Of a stretch of DNA of 64,000 nucleotides, positions 27,089 to 37,400 are shown piece by piece. Positions within the stretch are counted from its first letter, which is position 1. Each line of letters opens with the position of its first letter. A model generated the notes under the pieces. The model had not been told where the DNA came from. It did not search any database and saw nothing but the letters and a program-made list of their open reading frames with translations. The position numbers and the translations under genes are program-made. Source of the DNA: JBAZOY01 sp041648505 (GTDB lineage Bacteria > Desulfobacterota > Syntrophia > Syntrophales > CG2-30-49-12); assembly GCA_041648505.1 (NCBI GenBank), contig JBAZOY010000005.1:1-64000 (forward strand), read 5' to 3'.

Positions 27089-29869
27089 TCACGGAATCCA
27101 GGACCAGACTTCAACTTCAAAAAACCGAATGATGGCCAACGACAGCACATCCCAGGCAGGCATGATCTTACTGCTGATCTTCGCCTGCCCTGTCATTCCT
27201 GATTGCAATCGGCCATCCTTGTTGTCCAGCAATGTAAGGACCTTAACTACATTGCCACTGCGTTTCTCTGTAACAATTGTATCAATAGATTTAACAACCC
27301 CTGTAATGTCTTCGTTGTAGTATGTGAAGAACCGGACCCGGATTCTTGCTGATGGGGCAACATAACGGATATCAGGCTCAGGCACTTCAATTTGGGCAAA
27401 CACCTGATTTGTATTTTCAGCAACAGCGAATACCTCACCTTTATTCAGATAATGACCAATCTTTTGTTTGAGATTAATACCGACAAGTCTGCCGTCAAAT
27501 GGCATATGAATTAGTGATTGCGCAATTTTTTCTTTATAGTAATCACACTCTTCTTTGAGACTTTGCAGTTTACCTTCCGCCGCAGCGATTTGATCAGGAG
27601 TCGCCCCGGTCTTTATCAGTTCGAGCTTGGCATGGATTTCATTCACTTTATTGACATCGACTTCACATTGTCTCCGATGATCTTCGAAATCTTCAAATGA
27701 AATGGTTTTTTGTTTGTAAAGTTTCTCGTAACGATCCAGTTTTTCTTTACTGAACAACGATCGTGTTTTCTGTACTTCCAATTCGCGTTCTGCCAGGGCA
27801 ACTTCCTCAGGCTTGGGCCTGGATTTCAAATCATCAACCACTGCTTGTTGTTCCTGGACCTTTGCTGTGTAAATATTCAGTTGGCCCAGAGGATCAATGT
27901 AAGACAATTGGGCGATGACTGTTCCCGCTTTTAACACTTCGCCGCCATCGAAGTAGACTTTGTTTATGATGGCCGCATTCTCAGAGGTGAGTTCCGCCTT
28001 CTGATTGGGCAAAACAACAAAATATCCACCGGGTTCATAATTATACGGCATAACTAGTCCCAGCACAATCAACGAAACAATAAAGACCTTTGCATGCGAT
28101 AATGAGGAACTTTTGCTTTCCGTCTCGGTCAGGGCATCGTCCACCTTTGGAAGGGCACGGTTCTTCCATCGTTCATATTGGATCGTGCGTTCATAGATCT
28201 CACCGATTTGTTTCACCTTTTTGCTCAACCGCAATATGAGCAAAAATATGATAAGTACGATCAAAAATGAACCGGCGCCGCCAAAGTGAAATTTGACATA
28301 GACACCAAACATCATGATAAATACGGCAAAAGTAGCGACCATGTATAAAGAGGATGCCAGCGCATAGGCCACCAGTAGGTTATTGTCTAATTTTTGGTAA
28401 ATATTGCCGCGGAACTTGTTGACGAGGGCCAAGGCCGCCTTTGATCTCAGTTGGGGTTCATTTAGGACAGCCGCTAACAAATGATAGCCGCTACTTTTTA
28501 TCAGAGGACTTACCGTCAAAAAGAGGGATGCCACGGCGATGGCGCCTATGGTCATGGAAAGAGCGGGCAGTGGGCCGGTCATGGTGCGCGTGCCGAACCA
28601 CAGTAATATACAGGCAGATATCATGCCAACACGCCCCAAAAGGGGGGCGGCATACAGCCAGATTTTCTCACGGCGGGAGAGTTGCTGCGTGTTGCCAATC
28701 CGGACATGGAAGCGGGGGTAAAAACCAAAATGAAACTCGATATAGAATGACTTCACTGTTGCACGGTAGGAATAAGCGACCAATGCAGATATCAAAATAG
28801 CCAATAAATTATCGGTGAACATACCAATCAAGACATGCCAGGCATAGGTGTAAGGCGCATATTTCATGCCGATAAAAAAACGGTCAAAATCTTCACTCAT
28901 TAAATCCGCATTATGAACAGCTGTAAAAAGGGCTACGATCAATAGTGCGGGAAGAACGTATACTGTATATTTAAATGGTTGTAGAAGCGGAAAGATCAGC
29001 TTTATCAACGGGGCAGGATTGAACAGGTGCCAACCCTTTTCCTCTGTCGTGGTTGTGTCAAGAACCGGCGTCTTAGGGGTCTCCTGTGGGTAAACATGTT
29101 CTATGAGCAATCTATTCAGCCTTCTGATCGCATTCTGATCCTCAACCTTCAGATTGTTGAATATCCCCTTTCGATTCTTCTCAGTCTGCTCATTCAACTT
29201 CTTGATCTCTTCCGTCAGGATGAGATTTGATTTCCTGGCCAACAATTGATCAGATAAGTCAGGGACCTGGAGTATCCCATTGAGCCATTCAACGGTATTT
29301 TCAGGGAAGTTTATTGGGCCAAGCTGATGCCCATCATTCTTGATTTTCTGGATGAGGACCGCGATGTCTTTTTTTTGATCCTTGAATTCTTCCGCAGTAA
29401 AGTCCGCCGTATTGCGGATTGCAGGATCATAAGGACGAGGGGGGGGCGATTTACCGTCTGCGTCGCCTGCGCTGCGACTACTTTTGGCGTCTGATCCCTG
29501 AGAAGATAGCTCCGGCGCATCACCGGCAAGCCGGATGCCTCTTTTCTTATTAAAGTCGGCAACCATGGGATGCGAATCGGCTGAAGCACCGAATAATTTC
29601 ATTTCATTAACCAGGGAGAACAGTTCTTCCACTTCCTCGTTTGTTATGGGACGTCCGAATCGGTCCTCAAAAACAGAGGCAAGCTTCGGGAATTCTTCAC
29701 ATACAGGCAATACTTCCAAGACAAAAAACTGCCATGTCTCAAACTGAAAAGTGAGGCCTTTCCAGTTATCCGTTACCTTATATCTTTGCTCGCTGCCCTG
29801 GACTTCACGAAATGCCACCAGTCCTTGACGCAACAAAGCAGGAAGCGCTACTCTTTGAGGTTCTTGCAT
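27089..29869 (-). CDS. Membrane protein: shared module, catalytically degenerate M50-like domain and HlyD adaptor
   Basis: A 926-residue protein. Residues 1-95 look like the small helical PqqD/winged-helix domain that heads this family, and 100-150 is a Ser/Pro/Asp-rich linker. Residues 155-266 are a module shared with the protein at 25250. About 300-600 holds 6-7 membrane helices related to M50 site-2-protease-like exporters; the place of HExxH reads ISALVAYSYRA, so the zinc site is missing. About 610-926 is a HlyD/MFP adaptor with a lipoyl-like half, a coiled coil (VALAERELEVQ...IAAAEGKLQSLKE) and a C-terminal barrel ending EVEVWSWIP. It starts at ATG 29869 and overlaps the sulfotransferase. 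A role in moving a product across the periplasm, perhaps with the NodT protein, is inference. Confidence 0.8.
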   Translation of the reverse strand: MQEPQRVALPALLRQGLVAFREVQGSEQRYKVTDNWKGLTFQFETWQFFVLEVLPVCEEFPKLASVFEDRFGRPITNEEVEELFSLVNEMKLFGASADSHPMVADFNKKRGIRLAGDAPELSSQGSDAKSSRSAGDADGKSPPPRPYDPAIRNTADFTAEEFKDQKKDIAVLIQKIKNDGHQLGPINFPENTVEWLNGILQVPDLSDQLLARKSNLILTEEIKKLNEQTEKNRKGIFNNLKVEDQNAIRRLNRLLIEHVYPQETPKTPVLDTTTTEEKGWHLFNPAPLIKLIFPLLQPFKYTVYVLPALLIVALFTAVHNADLMSEDFDRFFIGMKYAPYTYAWHVLIGMFTDNLLAILISALVAYSYRATVKSFYIEFHFGFYPRFHVRIGNTQQLSRREKIWLYAAPLLGRVGMISACILLWFGTRTMTGPLPALSMTIGAIAVASLFLTVSPLIKSSGYHLLAAVLNEPQLRSKAALALVNKFRGNIYQKLDNNLLVAYALASSLYMVATFAVFIMMFGVYVKFHFGGAGSFLIVLIIFLLILRLSKKVKQIGEIYERTIQYERWKNRALPKVDDALTETESKSSSLSHAKVFIVSLIVLGLVMPYNYEPGGYFVVLPNQKAELTSENAAIINKVYFDGGEVLKAGTVIAQLSYIDPLGQLNIYTAKVQEQQAVVDDLKSRPKPEEVALAERELEVQKTRSLFSKEKLDRYEKLYKQKTISFEDFEDHRRQCEVDVNKVNEIHAKLELIKTGATPDQIAAAEGKLQSLKEECDYYKEKIAQSLIHMPFDGRLVGINLKQKIGHYLNKGEVFAVAENTNQVFAQIEVPEPDIRYVAPSARIRVRFFTYYNEDITGVVKSIDTIVTEKRSGNVVKVLTLLDNKDGRLQSGMTGQAKISSKIMPAWDVLSLAIIRFFEVEVWSWIP

Positions 29870-29994
29870 TACTTCCCTAATCTCCTTTATCCGATTCGAC
29901 TTGTCGGTTTTTTTTGAATGTCCACATCCTCAATCTTCAGTTACCCTATAAAGGAACCGTCACAGAATTCCCTGAGCTGCAATTTACCAGGCAT

Positions 29995-31467
29995 TCAGTC
30001 TTTGTGATTTGACGCAAAGAATATTTCACACCCGCCACGCGGGTTATATATGTATCTATCCCCATCCAAAGGCACCACTTTTGGCCCAAATGGGTTAGCA
30101 GTGCCAAGGAACAGGCCATAGGGAGAAGAACTCATGGTCCGCAATCCGATGTTATAAGGGTTTCCCATGCCGTTTTTAGTCACCGGCACCCAGTTATCTC
30201 CATCAAAACTCCGATAGAGATCAAAGCCCGATTGTACCTGCATAATAAGCTGTTCACCGAGACGATTAGTAATATTGGTAAAAGCCTCCGGCCATGTATC
30301 CCTAAGCGCATACCCGAGCATACAGCTCCAATCAAAAGTGGAAAGATACAGCCACCCGTTGTGCTCGCACAAGCGCCAAAAATAGCCGTTAAAAAAATTG
30401 TCAAATCCCGGCAGATACCCTGAAAGGGGCATCTTATGGCCATGGGGTGTTTCACGGGCTTCTCCTACAATCAAATCCCAATGCTCATCCGGGAAAATAC
30501 GGATCAGCTCGGGTGGGGCCGGCCCGATTTTGTGCTGTCTATCAATTCCCCCACCTTGTATCCCGCTGCCCACATAGAGTGCGCCCTTAAACGGGCACAT
30601 GCTGAGGACGCATTGATTAAATGGGCCCCGATATGCACCCTGTTCAATTACCTTTTCCCAATGGTAAGGCGCTTTACCTTCTACATCGCTACGCCAGACC
30701 TGGTAGCCTTTCAGATTGAAGGTGCCCACATAGAGATGATCGCCGAAACCGGCCATTTCAAAGATGGTAATATTGCCAAGATCACCAAAACCAAAATCAC
30801 TGACCGGCTCCCATTGGCCTGTGGCCGGGTCTTTGCTTTCATAGACGATTGAATGGGCCGACAGGTTTGGGTTTCCGCCACGGGAGCCTGCCGGGGTGGT
30901 AAATAGACGCCCCTTAAACGCCGTCAGGGAACGTATGGTGGTAACAGGCAACCCGATCAGTCCGGGCTCACAGGTCGGCTCGAACCTCCTGCCATCATTG
31001 GAGCGCAACAGCACAGGACCAGGCCCCTTGGCTGGAGACCAGGTGCTGACAAAAAGGGCCGGCCCATCATTTTTGTCGGTCTGGTAAACCAGCATGCCAC
31101 GATACCCCAGCTCCCGCGGGATAGACTTGCCATGACTTCCGGTAATGGTGGGCGACTTATACACCCTTTCCCACCTGTCATTATGCGGACTATAGCGCCA
31201 TATCTCCGCACGCAAATCGAGGTCAAAAGGATCCTCCGGACATTCCACAGGCCATGGATTCAGCTCTATGGGCAACCGCGCCTTCATCAACGGAAAATTC
31301 CCGCGCGTGGTTCCAACATAAAGATGACCGTTGAACCAGGCCATTGAATGGGCATAATTATTCAGCCCGTCGCCAAACCCTCCACTTGCTATGAGCTTAA
31401 AATCGTTCTGCGAAAATCCAGAAGATATGCCCAATCTGCCAATAGACTTCACTTGTACTATCCCCAA
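29995..31467 (-). CDS. Beta-propeller protein of unknown function
   Basis: About 490 residues with repeated blade-like segments: HSMAWFNGHLYVGTTRG, SLTAFKGRLFTTPAG, EMAGFGDHLYVGTFN, SMCPFKGALYVGSG, LCEHNGWLYLSTFD. This spacing indicates a Kelch/YVTN-like propeller. No signal peptide is visible. The called start is TTG; the GTG at 31452, with GGGG about 9 nt upstream, is the better start. Conserved tryptophans and the EIWRYSPHNDRWERVY segment suggest ligand binding rather than catalysis, but the function is unknown. It sits between the alpha/beta hydrolase and the HlyD/M50 gene. Confidence 0.6.
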   Translation of the reverse strand: MGIVQVKSIGRLGISSGFSQNDFKLIASGGFGDGLNNYAHSMAWFNGHLYVGTTRGNFPLMKARLPIELNPWPVECPEDPFDLDLRAEIWRYSPHNDRWERVYKSPTITGSHGKSIPRELGYRGMLVYQTDKNDGPALFVSTWSPAKGPGPVLLRSNDGRRFEPTCEPGLIGLPVTTIRSLTAFKGRLFTTPAGSRGGNPNLSAHSIVYESKDPATGQWEPVSDFGFGDLGNITIFEMAGFGDHLYVGTFNLKGYQVWRSDVEGKAPYHWEKVIEQGAYRGPFNQCVLSMCPFKGALYVGSGIQGGGIDRQHKIGPAPPELIRIFPDEHWDLIVGEARETPHGHKMPLSGYLPGFDNFFNGYFWRLCEHNGWLYLSTFDWSCMLGYALRDTWPEAFTNITNRLGEQLIMQVQSGFDLYRSFDGDNWVPVTKNGMGNPYNIGLRTMSSSPYGLFLGTANPFGPKVVPLDGDRYIYNPRGGCEIFFASNHKD

Positions 31468-31607
31468 TCAACTTTTAGAGATAATCTTGGCCGGCAAAAA
31501 CTCCTTTGCCTCTTCAAAATCATCAAAAGGTCCCATTTCTATGGATTCCCGGGTATGAAAAACCACTTACCTCCCCGGCAAAAAAACCGACCATCTCTGA
31601 AGTGTCA

Positions 31608-32516
31608 TCAACCATTATCTTCCTTTCTATGAGGAAGCCCTTTGATCATTGCACCATCCCAAAACTGAAGACAGTTTTCAATTAATTCAGAAGGGCGTGT
31701 GATTGGAAAAAAATGCCCGGCTTCACGGACTCGGCGAAAATCGGCATGCGGCCACACTTCCAATAGTTGTTCACCGGTGGACATGGCCTGAGATAACTCG
31801 CCATACAGCGCCAATATGGGAAAGTTCAGTTTCCGCAGGCCATCCAATGACAAACCATCATCACCCATCAACTCTCTCTCTGCCTGGGTTGTCTCCATCA
31901 ATTTCAACCACTGGGTTGCGGTGCGTTTATTCCCTTTCCATCTTGAATGACTTAAAAAGGCCCTCAACTCTTCCGAGATCTCCACGTCCTGGGTTTGCAT
32001 ATGGGCTGCCGCGGTTAATAGCCTGTGGCCAAAATAGGGGTCCCTTACATTAAGACCAACGCCATTATGATCCAATATTTGTTGAAGCGCCCCTCCGAAC
32101 TTCCAATGTATTTTGTTTTGAAGCCGACGTACGGCGGAAATATTGGTATCAATCAGCACTAAACTGGTAAAACGACCAGGATCAAGGCAGGCCAGATTCA
32201 AGACCACGGCGCCGCCAAAGCTATGGGCGATAAATTGGGCGCGTTCAATTTTCAGATGATCCAGCAGTTGCTGGAGGTCTATGGCCATGTTCTTTGGTCC
32301 ATAGCCGCTATCCGTTATACCGGATCGGCCATGCCCCCGCAAGTCATACAGGGTAATTCGAAAGCGTTTTGAAAACTCCGGCACATAATGCAGGTACCAA
32401 AAGGCCATATTCGTGGCCAAGCCATGGATCATCACCAGGTCTTCGCAGTCATTGCCGGAGTCACAGTCGTTTTGCATGTAATTGATTCGGACACCATTAA
32501 TTTCAACGGAAGGCAT
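31608..32516 (-). CDS. Alpha/beta-hydrolase, possible thioesterase of the cluster
   Basis: A 302-residue cytoplasmic hydrolase. The oxyanion region is MIHGLATNMAFW, RGHGRSG follows, the nucleophile elbow is AHSFGGAV, and the catalytic His is in REAGHFFPI. The start ATG is 5 bp after the AlkP-like gene's stop and uses the GGAG inside that gene's last codons, so the two are translationally coupled. The giant synthases have no visible thioesterase domain, so this enzyme is a candidate for chain release or for trimming an ester. This is inferred from context only. Confidence 0.7.
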   Translation of the reverse strand: MPSVEINGVRINYMQNDCDSGNDCEDLVMIHGLATNMAFWYLHYVPEFSKRFRITLYDLRGHGRSGITDSGYGPKNMAIDLQQLLDHLKIERAQFIAHSFGGAVVLNLACLDPGRFTSLVLIDTNISAVRRLQNKIHWKFGGALQQILDHNGVGLNVRDPYFGHRLLTAAAHMQTQDVEISEELRAFLSHSRWKGNKRTATQWLKLMETTQAERELMGDDGLSLDGLRKLNFPILALYGELSQAMSTGEQLLEVWPHADFRRVREAGHFFPITRPSELIENCLQFWDGAMIKGLPHRKEDNG

Positions 32517-32521
32517 GATTC

Positions 32522-34129
32522 TTACTCCATATAGCCCAGCATTCTCAACTGGGCAATAATCTTGTTTTGATCTTCTTCAGACATATCTACAGAATCCTCA
32601 ATTTTCGTCTGGAAGGTCGTTGCTGCAGCACCCATGACCACCGGGTTTTTTGCAAGATGTTGCTTTGTAAATATTGATTCCGGCACCTGACCTTCAAAAT
32701 CACCCGGAACTTTTAACCCAAGGCTATACAACAAGGTGGCTCCCATATCGGTAATATTCCGTCTTTCGACAATGTCTCCCTGCTTTATTCCTTTGCCGTA
32801 AGCAAAAAAGACACCGTCAGGATGATGGGTCCCTGCTACTTCTTTACGTTGCTCCACCACCGGCTCCTTGTTTTTGATGGAAACAAAACCGCAGTCCCGC
32901 AAAACCAAGAGCAGGTCAGGGGCGTCCTCCATTGCCGGCCCAGGGAATACCTCCTCGCGTTTGAATATCCGGGTGATGATCCGCTCATTTGTCTTGGGAT
33001 CCCGCAGATCTTCCAGATCGCGTATGAGTTGTTCCCTGAAAACATCGTAATCTTCGGGCCTGATCCCCATCTCTCCGGGATTTCGGGCAACACGAATGTG
33101 TATACCGTTACTTGAAGGGGTGCGACAATAGGCAGTGGTGTTTTTCCAATCGAGGTTTGCAAACATGCTGTCTTCCCGACGTGCAGCCTCCTCGGTGTCA
33201 GGCATCAGTTTCCAGTCCAGATAGCCCTTTTTGTGCAGGTAGGCATTTATACGCAACACCTCATATGTGGTCGTAAAGCCATGATCCGATGCCATAAACA
33301 GTTGTACATCAGGTCCGGCAGCATCAACCAGTTTCTCAACAAAACCATCCAGTTGCCTGAAATAGTCCATGCACAGTTGGCGCATACGGTGGTGATATTC
33401 ACCGACCTCACCAGCTTGAAACGCAGGATCCAAAAACAGCCACGCCTGGTGCTGCAATTTATCGATACCATCGAACATGATCGCCATCAGATCGGGGGCC
33501 TCTTCAAGGAGTAGATATTCAGCAATACTGAACCACTGTCTCTCCCGTGGCAGATGATAACGAATCCAGTTTTCACGGTCTTCGTCAGATAAAACAGTGA
33601 TGGATTGTTTTTCTTTTTCAAAATCCCATGCCAATTCCTTTGGATTGAATTCCGGCAATGTCTTAAGACGGTCATACAGATTACCTGGTATGGTATTGCG
33701 GCGCAGGTGACGCCATGGGACAAACCCCGGCACCATAAAGCCTTTGAGATCTTTCTGCGGCGGTGCAGTAAAAGGAAAGTTGAGAACGGCAACACTCTTG
33801 CCCTGGCGACTGGCGATGGCCCATATGGTTTCCGCCCTGTTGTCCCGTGAGTCGTATAGCGTGAAAAACACGTCATCACCGCGCTCTTCTGCCCGGATAA
33901 AATCAAAGATGCCATGATTTCCCGGACTTTTCCCGGTCATCATGGACACCCAGGCAGGTGGCGTCAGCGGGTTTGGGGTTGAACGTAGTTTGCCCCGCAC
34001 ACCTTGTACATAGATCCTGGACAAAAATGGCATTACAGGCGGTTTACCACCGCCGCCATTTGTCAGATCATCCAATATCCTGAAAGTTGCGCCATCCATG
34101 CCAATGAATAAAGTACGTGTAGTCATCAT
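32522..34129 (-). CDS. Alkaline-phosphatase-superfamily phosphodiesterase/phosphotransferase-like enzyme
   Basis: A 535-residue soluble protein of the type I phosphodiesterase/nucleotide pyrophosphatase branch. Metal and nucleophile positions are visible: IGMDGATFR (Asp), TPPAWVSMMTG (nucleophile Thr or Ser region), MFDGIDKLQHQAW (Asp, His), MASDHGF (Asp-His) and AGTHHPDGVFFAYG (His). Members hydrolyse or transfer phosphate or sulfate esters. Without a signal peptide it should act in the cytoplasm. It follows the ACP gene by 11 bp. It could remove a head group from, or add one to, the lipid product. Confidence 0.8.
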   Translation of the reverse strand: MMTTRTLFIGMDGATFRILDDLTNGGGGKPPVMPFLSRIYVQGVRGKLRSTPNPLTPPAWVSMMTGKSPGNHGIFDFIRAEERGDDVFFTLYDSRDNRAETIWAIASRQGKSVAVLNFPFTAPPQKDLKGFMVPGFVPWRHLRRNTIPGNLYDRLKTLPEFNPKELAWDFEKEKQSITVLSDEDRENWIRYHLPRERQWFSIAEYLLLEEAPDLMAIMFDGIDKLQHQAWLFLDPAFQAGEVGEYHHRMRQLCMDYFRQLDGFVEKLVDAAGPDVQLFMASDHGFTTTYEVLRINAYLHKKGYLDWKLMPDTEEAARREDSMFANLDWKNTTAYCRTPSSNGIHIRVARNPGEMGIRPEDYDVFREQLIRDLEDLRDPKTNERIITRIFKREEVFPGPAMEDAPDLLLVLRDCGFVSIKNKEPVVEQRKEVAGTHHPDGVFFAYGKGIKQGDIVERRNITDMGATLLYSLGLKVPGDFEGQVPESIFTKQHLAKNPVVMGAAATTFQTKIEDSVDMSEEDQNKIIAQLRMLGYME

Positions 34130-34140
34130 GTTGCCTTTCT

Positions 34141-34437
34141 TTAAATCCTGCCTGTCAAGAAATCGCTGATCTGGGTTATTGATAAATCCGAGACATAGCT
34201 GCCATTCTTCATGAGAAGGTCCTGAAAACCCATTTTATGGCCGTAATGCTGCTCTATAGCTACACACATTTGTATGACATCGACAGATGCAAATTCCAGG
34301 TCCGCAACCAACCTTGTGTGCGCCGAAATACGCTCATCCAAAACCAGTCCCCAGTCCTGAATCAGATCTTCTATAATCTCAACGATGGTTTTCTCGATGG
34401 CCATCACGTCGATGGCCTTAATGGTAAATGCAACCAT
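34141..34437 (-). CDS. Stand-alone acyl carrier protein
   Basis: A 98-residue carrier. The attachment region reads DLEFASVDVIQMCVAIE; the Ser after Ala takes the place of the usual DSL Ser, so the context is unusual but the Ser is kept. The preceding LIQDWGLVLDERISAHTRLV matches helix I and its loop. ATG 34437 has a perfect AAGGAG 7 nt upstream; the frame's earlier start at 34455 would overlap the synthase stop. The fused PPTase domain of the gene directly upstream could activate it. It may act as starter, shuttle or off-loading carrier beside the ACP within the 2745-residue synthase. Confidence 0.8.
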   Translation of the reverse strand: MVAFTIKAIDVMAIEKTIVEIIEDLIQDWGLVLDERISAHTRLVADLEFASVDVIQMCVAIEQHYGHKMGFQDLLMKNGSYVSDLSITQISDFLTGRI

Positions 34438-34441
34438 AATC

Positions 34442-37400
34442 CTACTCCTTATCAATCAGGTTGAAGTGCCGGGTGGCAAGGGCAACTATTGAATCGTTTT
34501 CACGGTGCACATCAACCTCAATCATGTTCTTTGCATAATTTACATGGGCGCGATCCCAATTGTCGGCCTGAAATGACACCTCAAATTTATCAGGCCTGCC
34601 CTGAAGACCCAGACCCAGGTATTTTGCAGCAGCCTCCTTGGCGCACCATATGCGCAATATCCTGTCCTGCAATGCATTACCGTCAAGGCCCTGCAGCAAT
34701 AGTCGTTCACTGGTTGCCAGGGAATTTACCATGAGATCGGGATGCTGAATCCGTCCCACATGCTCACCATCCACGCCCACAGGATGTTGTGGGGGTGTCA
34801 CAGCCACCAGGGACCCTTGTCTATCGTGACTTAGAGAGACTTCAGGAGGTTGCAGTAAGTTATTGGCCCAGACACCGTCCACATAGGGGGTACCCTGCCC
34901 ATTGTGTGATACGATAATGTCCGCCGGATAGGGCAGCCGTCCTGTTTGTGTGAAAATCCAGTACCTGACAGCCTCTTTAATACATGCGCGTCCGAATAGC
35001 CATTCACACTTGTGACGTATATTTGTTGTCAATTTCCGCCATTGAGTACGCTCATGGAAACTCAGGAGTGCGGTTGCCAATATACGCAAAAATATACCAC
35101 TGGATTGCATGCAAAAATCTTCAGGCAAATGGGTAAGCTCCCACAACATGGCGTCTTTGTTTCCGTTGGTCTTTCTATGATGTCCAAGCCAGCCGTTTAA
35201 GGGATCACGGCGAAACTCATAAAATCTGTGAGGAACCGGAAAATAGACGTTTACGAGGTTCGTTACCCTGAGTAAGGGCTGTCCCTCATTGTCTATGCAT
35301 TCAAATTGCCACCCTCGCGGGGCCTCCATGTCACTGCGGGCAGGATCAACAGGCTGCTGCCGGCCCCGCAGGGTCAAGCCCGGTAAATCTTGTAGACCTT
35401 GTCGGTATAGTTCAATACGTTCAATGGTCGTGGGAAAACAGTTGAAGTCAGTCCCCACCTGCAGTGCTATCCAATAGGCAGACAACTGGCCCAGGGCGTC
35501 CAGCAATACTGGGTTCAGCACAAAATTCGGGGTTTCACCTATCTTGAAGAAACCCTCAAGACTCGCCTCAGAAAGTCTTGCATCGATACCCTGATCATTC
35601 CACCCATCAATCCGGCGTATGCTTTGGAACGTGGGGCCATGGAACATCCCGATGGTGTAAAGTTCGCTGCCTTGCCATCGCGAATCCTTCTTATCCCTAA
35701 GTTCCGGCAAAGCGCTTGCACGCCAATCCGCGTCAAAGGAAAAATCAGCAGAGACCACAGCCTTACCGGCATTGAATATCCTCGCCCGATATATTTTTCG
35801 GCCGATATCCGCTAATTCCGCACGTACATTTAATGTCAGTTCACCATCATCCAATGCGATCCAGTCAAAGGCCTTCACATTCTCAATGACCCTGAATCCT
35901 GTGTTTCCGGACAACATGGCACAGGCCTCGGCCATGATCTCCAGGCTGACCATCAACGGCACGCAGGATAGCCCCCTCAACCCGGAATCATATTCCGAGA
36001 CCGGTCCGGACAGGACATGATCTTTCAGAAAGTTATCTTCATCCACACACAACCGACATTCTGCATACAAGTGATGCTCATCCATCTCTGTGATCAGGCT
36101 CAGAAAGGGTAGAGACCTGTCTGACGAATCATGTTTTTTCCCCGCGACCGGCTCAAGGCCTGCCCACTGTTCCATAATAGAGGTCTGTTGGTCCAAAAAT
36201 TTGCGCATCAGACTAAAATAGTCGGCCATTACCTGGTGGTCATTGGGGCCGAACTCATGGGGGGCGTCAACCGGCTGTAAATGGGGTTGGGAGGCCCCAC
36301 TGCCGTCAAGCGGCCTGGACCCGCTGTAAGGCGCCTCCGGAGCGCCCAGCATTTCCAGCAAGACCGGCCGATCCGCATCTGTAATGTGCAAGACCGGCAT
36401 GGTGTTGGCCAAGGGGATGCCTGTCAATTTGCGCTGAATATCTACATCCATATCTATTATCGCAACCGAACGGGAAGAAAACAATTTTTCAAGCCGAAAT
36501 TCTCTGCGATTCGCATACAAATGAGCAAGCACGGTCAGCACCTGCTCAACACTGTTTTTACGACGCTGATCCGTGGTCAGGGAAAGGTGCTCTTGCCCGG
36601 CCAGGATATCGTTTACAAAGGCGCTGAGATTACCGGATGGTCCCACCTCCACAAAATAGCGAACGCCATCCTGGTACATCTTGAGGATGGTCTCTCGGAA
36701 ACGGACCTTGCTTGACCATTGACCGGCAGCCATTTTTCTCACTGCCGCTATGGCATTCGGGAATATATCCGCGGAGGTGCAGGAGTACAAAGGCACACGG
36801 GGAGCTTTCAGGCGGATATAGTCATAGTAATGGCCAAATGCCTCACTGACCGCTGAAAAATGGGGGGTATGGTAGCCGCGGTCAAAGGGTAACGGCGTAG
36901 AGATGCCTCCTGCGGCGGTTAATGATTTCTGCAGGGCCCTGATCGCGTCTTCACTGCCATAGAGCACAAGTTGGTTGGGACAGTTATCCATGGCAATCAC
37001 AACCTCTTGATTGAGCCGGGCAATATGCTCCTCAATGGTTGCCTGGGACAGGGCGCCCACAGTCAACAATGCGCCGGTCGGGATCTTTCCCGCTTCAAGG
37101 ACACACTGATAAACCCGGTTCAACTCCCGGACAAAGTCCGCCAACTGCCCTGTATCACCATAGGTCATTGCCCCTGATGCGGCCAAGGCCGACGATTCTC
37201 CGGTGCTATGGCCGACCATAACGTCCGGTTGCACGCCCAATGATGTCAGCAGGCCGTGCATGGCCTGACCAGCCACAAAAACCGCCTCTGATCCCACATC
37301 CATATCATGCAGGCGCTTTTCCAAGGCGGTTCGGCGTTCTTCGGTCAGTTCGCTTTGGGCCGGGAAGAGAATATCTGTCCGGGCCTCACCCGGTGCGGCC

